Notes under the pieces: model-generated
Databases searched by the model: none
Told to the model about the DNA's origin: nothing
Seen by the model: only the letters and a program-made list of their open reading frames with translations
Source of the DNA: Lithodes maja
Lineage: Eukaryota; Arthropoda; Malacostraca; Decapoda; Lithodidae
Length of the DNA stretch: 64,000 bases
Direction of reading: 5' to 3'
Assembly: GCA_037953745.1 (NCBI GenBank)
Contig: JBAKBP010003239.1
Location: 62,001-126,000, forward strand
Shown here: positions 40,401 through 51,577 of the stretch, in pieces
How the letters are laid out: each line of letters opens with the position of its first letter
Position numbering within the stretch: the stretch's first letter is position 1
Translations under genes and position numbers: made by a program

Positions 40401-41357
40401 TTACTTAATCCATATTTTCAATTACTTGGAATATCCAATTACATCTGAATTGCTCATAAAACACCTAATTACTTATTGAAATGCACATATAAATTTCCGG
40501 GACAACACTTAGACACTCCTATCAACTTCACACAAGGTAACTCATTATCGGAGAGCAGCTGCGAGGTGTTGACAGCTCGGAGGTCGAAGGAGATGTTCCA
40601 TAGACGACATACCTTAATAATAATATTAGGTGTAGGACTACAGCCACCACATACAAGCTCCATCTTCAGACTGATCCGGGAAATAAAACTACATGTACTG
40701 TACAAAACTACAACAAATTACCTGAAAAACTCGTAGCACATACGACCTCCGTCTTCGGGCTCCATCGTCAAACTGAGCCGAGCCGGCCCGGCGAGGGGCG
40801 TGCCGCGTGACGTGACGACTGAAAGACTGTGTGGTTGGTTGATAATTTGATGGAAGGCTGTGATTGGTTCCATGAGTGATGGGAAGCATTGTGATTGGTT
40901 CATGCTATGGTTCATGATTCCTAAAAAGACCGTTAGGTGTAGTGACGTTCGACTGAAAGATTGAGGGTAAGGGCTCCCGAAGGACAGCCATTGTGTACTA
41001 TTGCGGCGCGGCCATCGACAAGGAGGTATTTTTTACAGTTTCTCGTATTTCACTTATAGCGAATTTGCGACGGTAATTACATGAACACCAACAAAGTATC
41101 GTTCATGAAAGTGATAAGACACTAATAATCATCGATGGGGCCCGTCACTGGTTGGTCATTTACATAAACCGAAAAACGTATCTGTGAACATCGGCAAAGG
41201 AAACCGTACAGGAACTGAGATGGGACATCTGAATGTGAATGTGAATGTGGTGGTAACTTCTAGCCGAATATGAATGTGACGGTAACTTTTTACCGGTCCA
41301 AAGGCAGTCAAAATGGATGGGAACATGATGGCAAAGGTCCTACGCCACTACGCGTAG
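40401..41357. other. Unassigned stretch between LINE 5' end and a CR1 tail
   Basis: Part of 40401-40730 may be the CR1-like 5' UTR. ACAACAAATTACCTGAAAAA at 40715 belongs to a dispersed repeat also seen at 27670 (complement) and 48230/49013. Imperfect duplications of TGATTGGTTCATG occur at 40860-40915. No gene recognised. Confidence 0.4.
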
Positions 41358-41480
41358 TATTTACCTAATTGTATTTACCTAATTGTAGTTTACAGGAGTT
41401 GAGCTAAGCTCGTGTTGTCCCGTCTCTCAGTATACTTTTTATCCAATTTTTTCTTGACAATATGGATGTTCCTTGCCCCT
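41358..41480 (-). mobile_element. CR1-like LINE 3' end, short copy
   Basis: Nearly identical to 29940-30060, including the two ATTTACCTAATTGTA tail repeats and GAGTTGAGCTAAGCTCGTGT. It is a ~120-bp 5'-truncated retrocopy of the family of the LINE at 29936-40400. Confidence 0.9.
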
Positions 41481-42599
41481 AAACAAGGGGCAACAAGGCT
41501 GGCGGGTACGCCCGAACTCTACATTCTACCCTTTAATGATATTCATAAAGTACGGTGTACCTTATAATGTAATTATTAACCCGTTGAGCCCCGGCTAGTT
41601 ATAATATTTTGTTCACCCCAGTCCCAAGTCATTTTCATTTTTTTTTTTTTTTTTTGCTAAAATGGAAGACAAGGATAAGAAATGAAAAAAAAAAAAAAAA
41701 ATCACCTCGGATATTTTTTTTTGGTGGGGGGGGGGGGGGGGGGAGCCTCAAAACAATGTGTTGAGCCAAAATGGAAGAGAATGGTGAGAAATGAAGAAAA
41801 AAATAAAAAAAAACTCGCCTCGGTCATTTGGGGGGGGGGGGGGGTCGAAAGTTCGTCTCCCCCGCATGACCACCCGCCCGGGAGCACTAGGGTGAAAACT
41901 GAGTATGGCATTGTACGGCATACATCCTAAGGAGTGTCTCACATAAATCTCAAGCCTCTAGCTCCCATACGACCGGAGTAATGAAGGTTCAAAGTGGCGG
42001 TGAACTAAGGGTGTAAAGTATCCCCACTAAGCCCACCACCACCGGCCGCGCGGCTGTCTTGGCCCGCTCACACCTACCGGCCCGGCTCCCACACACACTA
42101 CGGTACCTCCCCCTCCTATTCTCCCGCCATTTCCTACCTTACGAGCCACGTAAATGATTTTAACCCTCCAGCCCCGGGGGCTATAGCTTGCGACTGTGCT
42201 GCGGTACCGGGTGTTTTGACGATCTTTGGCCTATGTTAACTACTCTGTAAGTCAATGAATATGGCATGTAATGTTGTGAATAAAAAAGAATAATGTTCCA
42301 CAAACCTTCCTCTGTCGAATGGCATTGAGTAGAGGTCTCTAGCCCCTCTGGTTGCATAATGGTGAGCGCGGGAAGACGAGTGCTTTTCGGCGGCAAATTC
42401 TTCCCGCGTTCGGACGCGTCGCCCCGGCCATGGCTACGACGCACCTAGCCGCTCGTCGCGCCAAAGTATTTATCTCCCTTAGACGATTTTAGTGTTTGAT
42501 ATTGAGAATGTGATGTTTATTTGATATTTTCTAGTTATTTTGAGGCCAATTATATAAAATATGTTTATTAGGGTATCACTGTCACTGATATTGCTAATT

Positions 42600-43265
42600 T
42601 TCACTCGATACCGTACATTGTATTAGTAATTGAGGTAGGTTATTGTTGTATTAGGCACTGATTATTCGTTATCACAGGTGTTTATTATACTTTGGCCATC
42701 AAATATTAGGTCTTGTGTCACTTTCACTTTGACAAATATGCTTTAGAGAGTGTCACTGTCACTGATAATGCTCATTTTCACTCGATACCGTACATTTTAT
42801 TAGTAATTGAGGTAGGTTATTGTTGTATTAGGCACTGATTATTCGTTATCACAGGTGTTTATTATACTTTGGCCATCAAATATTAGGTCTTGTGTCACTT
42901 TCACTTTGACAAATATGCTTTAGAGTGTCACTGTCACTGATAATGCTCATTTTCACTCGATACCGTACATTTTATTAGTAATTGAGGTAGGTTATTGTTG
43001 TATTAGGCACTGATTATTCGTTATCACAGGTGTTTATTATACTTTGGCCATCAAATATTAGGTCTTGTGTCACTTTCACTTTGACAAATATGCTTTAGAG
43101 AGTGTCACTGTCACTGATAATGCTAATTTTCACTCGATACCGTACATTTTATTAGTAATTGAGGTAGGTTATTGTTGTATTAGGCACTGATTATTCGTTA
43201 TCACAGGTGTTTATTATACTTTGGCCATCAAATATTAGGTCTTGTGTCACTTTCACTTAGTTATA
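42600..43265. repeat. Subterminal ~178-bp repeats of piggyBac 2, 4 units
   Basis: Four units centred on TGAGGTAGGTTATTGTTGTA at about 42631, 42809, 42983 and 43160, each ending GTGTCACTTTCACTT. One more unit than elements 1 and 4. Confidence 0.93.
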
Positions 43266-43531
43266 TGATTTGTAAACGTTTTATATACAATTTATTGTCT
43301 TTTTTCACTGATTTACATATTTCTATAGGTTCTAATCATATGAATGTCACTTGGTATATACATATGTGTCACTTTCACATATTATTATGGTGTACTGTAA
43401 TTGTATTTGTATAAATGTTTTCATAATACATGACTTTTGTATAACAATAAATTGGTTTACTTCCACTTTTTGCCTATATATATACAGTACTGTACATATT
43501 GTCATTATCTTTGGCACTTTCACTATGATTA

Positions 43532-46401
43532 TTAGAACTCCAGCTTGGAGTGGTAATCAAAGAAGCACTCCAAAGCACAGAGTGCCACCTTGCACTCCAC
43601 ACACTCCATGGTTGACTTTTTACCTGGCCTCGGCCTCACCCTGCTGTTGTAGCAGACATGGCACCGCTTCTGCTGTGTTCTTCCTGATTCATTCTGAGGC
43701 AGGGAACCAAGCCTGTGCCTAATCAAGTATTGAGCACACTGCAAGCGGTCAATAACGGCGGGCCCAGGATGTGCCACTGCCCTCTGTGGCGTAGCATACT
43801 TCTCCAGGAGCTCCGTCAACACCTGCTTTTGGAACCTCCGCAGGCTATTGAACTTCATGGGTGTGTTCACATTCCGAAGCTTGTATATATTGTAGGCATT
43901 CAGAACTGACATGTCCACCATATGCAGAAAGAACTTTTTGTACCATCTGCACGAGGTACGCAGGCAGTCAATGAAGCCTATCTCCATGTCGGACTTGTCC
44001 ACCAGCCTCATGTTGATGTTGTAGTCCAGGACAGCATCGGGCTTGGTCACCCTGGCCTGGGTGCGGCGATCCACCTTGCCAGTCTCCACCATTTCCCCCT
44101 TGTGGATGGTGGTCAGGAGGTTGACCTTCCGCTGGTCGTGCCAGTGGATAGCCAGAATGGGCCCCGACTTCTTCTTGAACACATCACCTTTTTTGGTCTT
44201 TGGAGGGAAAGGTGGCATGCCCTTCCTTTTCCCTCCTACTGTGCCTACAGTCCCCGTCTTGCGCTCATGCAGGTACTGTGAGAGAGTGGGGGACGTGTAA
44301 TAATTGTCCGTGTAGAGGACGTGATTCTTGTGAAAGTAGCGGTCCATCATGGCTTGCACCACTGCTCCGCCAAAGCCAATGAGGGGGTCCACAAGCAAGT
44401 CCCCTTCCTTCCCGCTGTAGACCAGGAAGTCCAGGACATAGCCAGTTTGGCAGTCGCACAGCACAAAGAATTTTATGCCAAAGCGATGTCTTTTTGAGGG
44501 GATGTACTGCCGGAAGCTGAGTTTTCCCCGGAACAGCACAAGAGACTCGTCAATGACGACCTTGCGGAAGGGCTTGAAGTAGGAGGTGAAGCGTTCTCGC
44601 ATCATCTCGTACAACGTCCTAATCTTCCACAGCTTGTCACCGAGGTGGACGTCGGTGTTGGTGACAAGATGGAGCGCTGCGAGGATATCAAGGTACCGGT
44701 CGCGAGACATATATTTCCCGAAGGCAGGGGTGGATATCAGATCATTGGTGATCCAATAGTCAGGCAACCTATGCTTCTTGACATGAGGCATTAGCATGGT
44801 GAGTGCCAGGAACACCATGAACTCTTTATGAGTCACTGGGGTCCACTGCCTCATGTGGCCCTTGGTCACCTTGCCCAAAAAGTGGACCTGGAATTGGTGC
44901 TGCTTATTTGTCTCTTTGACAACATAGCCTACCACCTCCTCATCAAAGAAGGCCTCAAATAGTTCGTGTGGTGGAGCATTGGGGCCTGCAGGAAAATTGG
45001 GGGTAATGCCTGAACCCTCCAGTACCTCATCAAAAGCTGGCACATCAGGGTTGTATCCATCCCCATCAACTACGTCTTGCCACTGAAAAACGTAGAATGG
45101 GTCTTGTCTACGCTGACGAGGAGCTCCAGCTGGTGGCCCAGCACGCCCACGGCCAACTCGGGAGGCGCGCGCCCTAGGGCGGCGAGGGCGTCGGCCAGGG
45201 CGACGGGCAGCACGACGCCGGGCCAAGCGGATGGGTCGAGGGTCGTCGATGTCCATATAGTCATCGTCAGAGTGGTCCTCTTGCCCTGACGGTGGACCTA
45301 TGTAATCATGGCCAGAGTCTTCAGAGAGGTGCCCTTCATCATCAGTGGCCCCCACATAATCTGGCGGGGAACCAGTGATGCGTGGGCGGCGTGCGGGTGG
45401 GCGAGGTGGGGAAGGAGTGGCAGGTGAGGCTGTGTCCCCCCGAGGTCCTGGGCTCCTTGGCCTGCGACGAGTGACAGAAAGCAATGTTTCACTGTCACTA
45501 GGCCCAGGTATTGGTGATGCGAGCTCAAAGACTTCTTCAGGAAGACATGTTGAAGGCGGGAGAGGTGGGGAGGACCGTGGGGAAAGTTGCGGGGACGTAT
45601 GGCTGGGGCCGGCAGGGGTGGACGCCGCGGGAGCCTTGAACAAAACTCTCTTACTTTTCTTAATTTTTTTGGTATATTTCCTACCTTTCCCCTTTTCGGA
45701 AGCAGTATGTCTCCTGTCGGGGGACCTAGGAGGCAAATAGGCCGAAAGTGGGGGGTCCTCAACCCTTGGCAATGGTGGGGGTGGTGGGGAAGAATGCGGG
45801 GCATCCGGGTCATCTTGGGTGGAGTGGGTAGATAAGGGAGACAATGGCGGACGAGAAGGGTCACCACGCTGACCCTCACTCACAGCCTCATCCTCACCAA
45901 GTATTTTTGCTTGTTCCCTAGCTGCCGCGGCCGCCTTCTCAAGTATTTTCTGCTTATACAAGTGTAGCTTGAAAGGCGATTTACCTGGGGGCTTGGAGTC
46001 GTGTCACTTATGCGAAATTTGGTGAGTGACCTTGAACTCTCCCACTCACTCACTCTCTCAAGTTCACTGTCTTTAGGTAAACCAGCTTCCTCAACAACTG
46101 GTACATCACCTTCATCACTCTCATCACTGTCATGTTCTCTCGCAAATCCCAGGAATTGCTCTTCTTTCTCACTCTCATGGCCATAATCACTCGACTTATA
46201 GTTACTGGAGTCGTCACTGACTATATCATCAACAATATACTTGGCATCAGCACGCTCATATAGTCTCAATGTCGTCTCAATACCTCCGGGAGATAACACA
46301 TTTAGGCGATGGCGTCGGGGTAAGGCGCGACGAACTAGCAAGGGCGTCGTAGGAAGCACGGTATCGGACACAGCGGAATCACTATTTGGCGTACTGTCCA
46401 T
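43532..46401 (-). pseudogene. piggyBac transposase with a 4-bp deletion
   Basis: The start is ATG 46401 (MDSTPNSDSAVSD), as in element 1. The N-terminal part (LSPGGIETTLRLYE, acidic region, FRISDTTPSP) runs in one frame to about 45990. There, relative to element 1, four bases are missing in the segment CCAAGCCC..CCAGG and the frame shifts. From about 45985 to 43532 a second frame is fully open. It carries the proline-rich linker, an Arg patch, the DDD core and the C-terminal finger (CHVCYNS, CVECKVALC). Counting from the internal Met at 45961, the core Asp are D471, D552 and D655, with the same 81/103 spacing as element 1. Re-initiation at that Met would give an 809-aa protein lacking the N-terminal motif. 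Very similar to element 1, so the lesion is recent. Confidence 0.9.
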
Positions 46402-46517
46402 GATGGCGTCGGGGTAGATACTGTTGCTGTGGCGTCGTTTACGCCGGGTGGCGCCACCTACCGTCCCATGATACCAAAAATGTACGCGCGGCATTCGAAA
46501 GCACGCACGCAAGCAAT

Positions 46518-46580
46518 GGGCGTTCAAGAGCCCAAGTCCGGGTTGCGCGGGCCGAGGTTGTTATGGGCGTTCAAGAGCCC
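46518..46580 (-). promoter_or_regulatory. Doublet motif at the piggyBac 2 right end
   Basis: GGGCGTTCAAGAGCCC at 46518-46533 and again, identical, at 46565-46580, 47 bp apart. On the minus strand each follows an AACCCGG box. The motif differs entirely from that of element 1, although the transposases are close relatives. MITE 1 carries this motif. Confidence 0.65.
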
Positions 46581-46607
46581 TTCCGGGTTGGAGGGGTTAA
46601 TATGCCG

Positions 46608-46668
46608 GACGCACTTGTTGCGTCGCTGGGAGTTGGTGATAACAAACTGCCGACGCATCACGTGCGAC
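46608..46668 (-). promoter_or_regulatory. Doublet of palindromic motif in the outer element
   Basis: GACGCACTTGTTGCGTC (46608-46624) and GACGCATCACGTGCGAC (46652-46668) are inverted-arm motifs 44 bp apart next to the terminal repeat. Same spacing as the other doublets, unrelated sequence. Confidence 0.6.
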
Positions 46669-46735
46669 GCTGGGTCTCAATGGGTTAAAACGATAAATCT
46701 ACAGTTATACTACCCCTATTTTGTCGCTATTCTGT

Positions 46736-47920
46736 TGTTGTTGTTGTTGTTGTTCCCTAAGCTGCCTGGCCGAACAGCCCCGAGTCCCTGAGGAAGGCCA
46801 TGGCCACGATCGGGCTTTCCCACAGAGCTCTCATTGAGTGTAGGTTGTGTTGTTGGCGTAAGTGGTTGTGTGAAATGCAGTCTTCTATGATGTGTTTAAT
46901 GGTATGGGGTGCTGTGTTACATCCCGGGCAGGCGTCGACAACGGAGTCATCCAGTCTCTTCTGATAGCTCAGGAGAGCTGGATGGTGTCCGCATCTCAGC
47001 CTGGCCAGGTGGACTCTGTCCTCGCGAGGGAGGGAGGATTCGGAAGGATGGATTTCGGGAGGTCGTGCATGCAGCTGCGTGTTGTCTGTGAGTGAGTGGA
47101 TGGATTGGCGAGAGATATGAGTATGGATGTGCTTCTGGAAGTTGGTTCGGGGTGGGCAGGGAGGGAGAGAGGACAATAATTGTGTGTGATACCGTGTGCT
47201 GGGTGTTGTTTTGATATTTCTTGGTGTCTGTGGATGTGTTGCCATGTAGTTTAGTGGGTGGTCTTGGTTCGTGGAGGCTGCTGCCAGGAATTGAGTGCCT
47301 CTCATGTCCAGATGGTCTTTGACTTTGAGGATTTTTGTTTCTTGATGTAGATGATCTGTGGGTGTAGTAGCTGTGCAGCCTGTAATGATCTTCAGGGCTT
47401 TGTTTTGAATAGTCTGTAAGGTCTTATGATGTGTTTCAGCTAGGTTAGAAGCCCAGGCTGGGCTTGCGTATTCCATTACTGATCTTATGTATTGTTTATA
47501 TACTGTGGTGGTAGTTTCTTTGTTGTGTCCAAATTTTGTGTGAGCAAGTGACCTGAGGGCGTTAAGTCTGGGTGTCAGTTTCTTTTTAATGCTTGTGGTG
47601 TGCTGTTTGAATGTCATATGAGTATCATATGTTACTCCTAGGATTTTGGGTGTGTGTGTATGTGTTAGGGGTGTGTTGTTTATGGTGAGTTGAGGGATGT
47701 ATTCGTGTTCACCTGTCCAGCTTGTGAGCAGGGTTGCGGTGGATTTGGCTGGGGCTAGATTAAGTCTGTTTGTAGTGCACCAGCCATGTAGTGTGTTGAG
47801 ATAGGGTTGAAGGAGATCTGTTGCTCTTCTTGGGTCATGGTGTGTGCATGTGAGTGTTATGTCATCTGCATAGGAGGCTAAGTTTATTTGGGGAGTATTG
47901 GGTGTAGTTATTCTGTTGGT
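46736..47920 (-). mobile_element. Jockey-like LINE 3' part with (AAC)n tail
   Basis: The (GTT)n run at 46736-46753 is the tail of a minus-strand copy. TATTCTGTTG flanks both sides (46728-46737 overlapping the tail, and 47908-47925 region). The uninterrupted target is preserved as a paralogue at 17590-17756. The copy is 5'-truncated within the RT palm. Confidence 0.88.
46763..47917 (-). pseudogene. Jockey-like LINE RT, C-terminal half
   Basis: The open minus-strand frame begins at the junction with TPNTPQINLASYADDITLTC (motif C YADD). It continues with LHGWCTTNRLNLAPAKSTAT, PKILGVTYDTHMTFKQH, YKQYIRSVMEYASPAWASNL and TIQNKALKIITGC. The C-terminal Cys/His region is LARLRCGHHPALLSYQKRL then CPGCNTAPHTIKHIIEDC, ending LFGQAA-stop. 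The Cys-x2-Cys-x8-His-x4-Cys end is typical of Jockey/I-type RTs. About 385 codons have no internal stop, so the copy is young. Endonuclease and RT motifs A and B are absent. Confidence 0.9.
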
Positions 47921-48240
47921 ACTAATGGGTTAATATTATTAGTAGTAGACTTAGTATGGTTTTATGATGCGCGGAAATGTATATTTGACTTGAAATAGAT
48001 ACATTGAACTATTACAAACCTTCGCGAACCCATAAACAGGGAACGTGAGCTGGGTTTAGACCGTCGCGCACCCATAAACAGGGAACGTGAGCTGGGTTTA
48101 GACCGTCGGCGAGAGGTTAAGTTAGGTTAGGTTAGGCTAATGTTAAATATACTAAAATGAGACGGTCCTCGGTAGGTATTAAATAATTAAACAACACTGT
48201 ATATCAAATAAAAAATAAAAAACAACAACAAATTACTGTA
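47921..48240. repeat. Dispersed repeat with a 48-bp duplication
   Basis: 47921-48010 is the right flank of the LINE. At 48017-48110 a segment CCCATAAACAGGGAACGTGA plus GCTGGGTTTAGACCGTCG occurs twice in tandem. 48160-48240 is the paralogue of the sequences flanking MITE 1 (27660-27724 and 28205-28240). Confidence 0.75.
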
Positions 48241-49010
48241 CAGTCAGCCCCCCCAATACGCGAGAATAGGGGCGACAGGAGGCATCGCGTATTGGGAATC
48301 CGCGTATTGTGGACCTAACTTTAAATAGGAATAATTAGATATGGGTGACATCTCTCAATTATGGCCTATTTTCAAAAATTTTGGCCTTATTTTCGACATT
48401 TTTGGCTCTACAGTACAGTCTATATCTTATATATAATAAGAACAATGAATAAAAATATGAAACCTTACCTTAAAATTAGTAGAAGATAGGCTAGGACTAG
48501 GACTAGGACCGTAGGACTTCACGATTTTCTCCAACTTCTCCCTCCCTGACCAAATCGTACGAACAGTTTACTCTGACAAGCCTATTGCACAGTTTCCTTC
48601 TCCTTTTTTCTTGCTATCCAACACTTCCACCTTCATTTTGTGTGTTAATCTTCTTATATTGGCGTGGCATGGCGAAAAAAGTGGCAGGCACTACAAACGT
48701 TTGGTCACTCCGCACGGCTATGACGCTTGAGCGGGACTGTGGGAGGGAGGGAGGGAGGGTAAGCGGGAGGGAAGGCAGGCGTATGCCCGTCTTCTTCTTT
48801 TTTCAGAGCTACTCCTGGGCCTCGCGAAACGTAGACGTGCTCGCGTATCAAGCGGGAATAGCGGATTTGGCCCCTTCTTAGCTCTCGATTCGTGTATTGT
48901 GGTACCACCTCGCGTAATTAATGTTTAATTAATTAATGTTATTTTCGAGGGGTCACTCGTGTATTAGGGTTTTCGCGAATTGTGGAATCGCGTATTGGGG
49001 GGGCTGACTG
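48241..49010. mobile_element. Pogo/Tigger-like MITE, 770 bp, TA target
   Basis: Left end CAGTCAGCCCCCCCAATACG and right end (reverse complement CAGTCAGCCCCCCCAATACG) are identical over about 23 bp. TA at 48239-48240 and 49011-49012. Several CGCGTATTG words are scattered inside near the ends. Short frames (for example 48585-48881) have no domain. Confidence 0.92.
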
Positions 49011-49136
49011 TACCTGAAAAACTCGGTAGCATTCAAGGAGACTACTGCAGAGGACTCTTCTTCTTACCTCTGACCGGGTATAGGCTATCCTAGTGTTTAC
49101 TAGCCTATAGCCCTTTGAAAGGACATTAGCCTAACC

Positions 49137-50676
49137 CAGGGGTCGCATGCGGCTCTTTCAGGACACTTGTGTGGCTCCAGAAGCTTCAGAAATAATAATT
49201 CTTCCTTCAAAATTAAGGCATCATATAACACATTCAAGGCAACATTAGACTTGTTTATTCAACTTCGTAAAGATAAATAGGTATCAATCGTTATGATTTC
49301 TAGAAATGTGACACATGTCTTTCCTAAGCTTGTGAATACCAGGATATTGAACAATATCACTATACAGTAATTTGATTAGTTCAGAAGTAGGGTATATTCT
49401 CTTATTTCTGAAGTAATGTAGATTTCGGTTGATGAGACCATTTTGTTTTGTATTGCGGCTCCGACAGTACAACATTTTTATGAAACTTTTTTTTTAAAAT
49501 GGCTCTTCTAGCTTTAACCCGGGAGCTGCGGGGAGACTCTTAACCCTCCGACCCCGGCTATATATTATATATATATTCCTCGAAATCCGGGTGTTTTGGC
49601 CGAAAAACGTCTAGGCTAGGCTACCGTATATTCGTTAATCAGACTGCTTCCCGCATTCCCGCGCATCCCCAAGCGTAGCTGTGTTATTTACCTGTAAAAT
49701 GGCCTTAAGTAGAGCTCTCTAAGTCAACTGGGTGAGCTGTGATGATGATTTCATTGGAGATAACTTTATGGCCAAACCAGCCACTTTACACCACTTTTCG
49801 ATACTGAACAACAACATACAGGCACACACGAACAAGCGACGCTCTCCTTCTTGTGGCCGGAGATGCGGAGCGTCGGTCCAGCCGGCTGTTGTTTACATGC
49901 GTCGGACCGACGCCTCGCACACGAAGCTCACAGGCTTTCAAGCAATGGTACAATGTAGTACCACCCGGGTTCCTGGGGCCAAAAAAAAATGGTACACGTG
50001 TGTACCAACCGGGTTTGAAGGGTTAAGAGTTCCCCCGGCGGACTGCGGGAAGACTCTTGTGAGTAAGTAAAATAAAAAATCAACTTTTGACATCGAAATT
50101 TTTTTTTTTTTTTTATTTTTTTTTTTTTTTTTATTTTTTTTTTTATTTTTATTTTTTTTTTTTATTTTTTTTTTTGGCCCCTGGGCCATGCAAAATCTCA
50201 GTCCTCTACCTCCCCTCCTTCCCCACTTTCCTCCTCTCCTTCAGTTATCACCTATTTTCCCTATTATTCCCTTATTCTGAGGTATATTTTCGTGCTAACA
50301 TTAGCGAGTTGCAAGCAGGGTGTTGTCATCACTGATAGCAAGCGAGTGCAAGAGAGAGAGAGAGAGTATCGATCGACTGTGTCTCAGTGGCCTTGGGGGA
50401 AATTGGCGGGATAGCAGTTTGCCTCACCCATACATTATACAACTCGCGGGCTATATCTCCGATTTTGACCATCCAAACGCTGTTTTCACTCGTTTTATTG
50501 TTGTTTCAGGTTAATACCTTTATAATCAACCCATAATAGGCGCATATGGATAATTATTAATGCTATTAATGGTACAATGAATATTTTAGTGATGGAAACA
50601 CCTCAAATACGTCAGCACGGGGACGTTTTCAATTACCCCCGTGCGCACTTCAGAGGTTAAGGGTTGCTGACCACTG
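49137..50676. mobile_element. hAT-like element, 1.54 kb, with 8-bp TSD
   Basis: Terminal sequences CAGGGGTCGCATGCGG and (reverse complement of right end) CAGTGGTCAGCAACCC. GCCTAACC is duplicated exactly at 49129-49136 and 50677-50684; 8-bp duplications are the hAT hallmark. No transposase is recognisable, so it is non-autonomous. It contains a piggyBac MITE (49544-50022) and long A/T homopolymer runs (50099-50176). Confidence 0.88.
49544..50022. mobile_element. piggyBac-type MITE 2, 479 bp, TTAA target
   Basis: TTAA at 49540-49543 and 50023-50026; ends CCCTCCGACCCCGG and (reverse complement) CCCTTCAAACCCGG. The body is the complement of MITE 1. Its right end has the doublet TGGTACAATGTAGTACCA (49946-49963) and TGGTACACGTGTGTACCA (49990-50007), which is the motif of the 58506 and 21622 elements and not that of MITE 1. 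Nested in a hAT element. Confidence 0.93.
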
Positions 50677-50684
50677 GCCTAACC

Positions 50685-51577
50685 TAACAGCCTTACCTAA
50701 CCTATCCTAGTATTATAGATGGGGGCTGCCGCCCCCACATCCCCGCTTTGACTTAGATTTTTGGTTTATTTGTCTGTGAAGTGGGTATTTTTCAATTTGT
50801 TGATAACGAAAATCCTCCATGCGGACTATATGGAGAAAAATATGGCGAATCTATTGGTGCCTATTTTCCCTAATAAATTGTTTCTCATTACGCTGCACTA
50901 GTGTCGTTGAATATAACCAAAAACTTGTATCTGGTTGGTGATAAATTTGTATCCAAATAAGTTTTTTTTTTCTTCATTTTCCGCGTCTGCTGAACCATCC
51001 AAAAACACGCTAAAAGGCATGTATTGAAGGGGGGAGGTGGTGGGGGAGTGGTAGTATAACTAGATTTACCATTAAAACTTAAATGCTGCTTTTAAATTAT
51101 AATACTCATTCTCTCATTGCATTTCTTTAACTAACTAAATAGGAATTAGGGCAAGTTGCTTTATGGGAGTCTGCTTATCAACTGACTATCCATGACATTA
51201 AACATGAAGGGAACAGCTATAGGCCTACTTGGAATAATGAAAAAGGATTCATTATAATGAAACAATAGGATAAATCAAGCAAAGGAAAAATATGATATGA
51301 TACAGTGAAGCAATACAGAATGAGATCGTACAATGGTGAATCATTATGTATGAATCTTTATTAAGAACATGATATATACAGTAGATTAGTAGCTGCATTG
51401 TGGAAATCATGAATCCAAAACCATAATCTGTTGCAGGTTCGAATATAGCCTAATCCAGTTATAATCTATGATTTGTCCTGGCAGGTCGGTTGTACAAATT
51501 GCCCCTTCAGCCACCCCCGCTCTTGTGAGAAGTTTTTAAGAAATGGAAATGGCGACCACGGATGCAAGCAGGGAAAT
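50685..51577. other. Unassigned stretch
   Basis: Starts with AACCTA-type words and a GGGGGCTGCCGCCCCCAC segment like those near 29580 and 29840. The remainder is A/T-rich without recognised features. Confidence 0.4.

Larger units (their letters stand above)
42164..46596 (-). mobile_element. piggyBac element 2, 4.43 kb, frameshifted transposase
   Basis: TTAA at 42160-42163 and 46597-46600. Ends CCCTCCAGCCCCGG and (reverse complement) CCCCTCCAACCCGG. It is the same type as element 1 in transposase and 3' side. It carries four subterminal repeats and a different 5' doublet motif. Inserted in the outer element 41580-46684. Confidence 0.96.
41580..46684. mobile_element. Outer piggyBac-type element, non-autonomous, holding element 2
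   Basis: TTAA at 41576-41579 and 46685-46688; ends CCCGTTGAGCCCCGGC and (reverse complement) CCCATTGAGACCCAGC. Without the inner element it is about 668 bp with poly-A, poly-T and poly-G runs and no ORF. The right end carries the doublet GACGCACTTGTTGCGTC and GACGCATCACGTGCGAC. The inner piggyBac landed at a TTAA within it (42160 / 46597). Confidence 0.82.

Noticed and set aside
50099..50176. Poly-T tract as a transcription terminator or retroposon tail
   Set aside because: It is internal to a hAT element, interrupted by single A residues and has no associated gene or target duplication.
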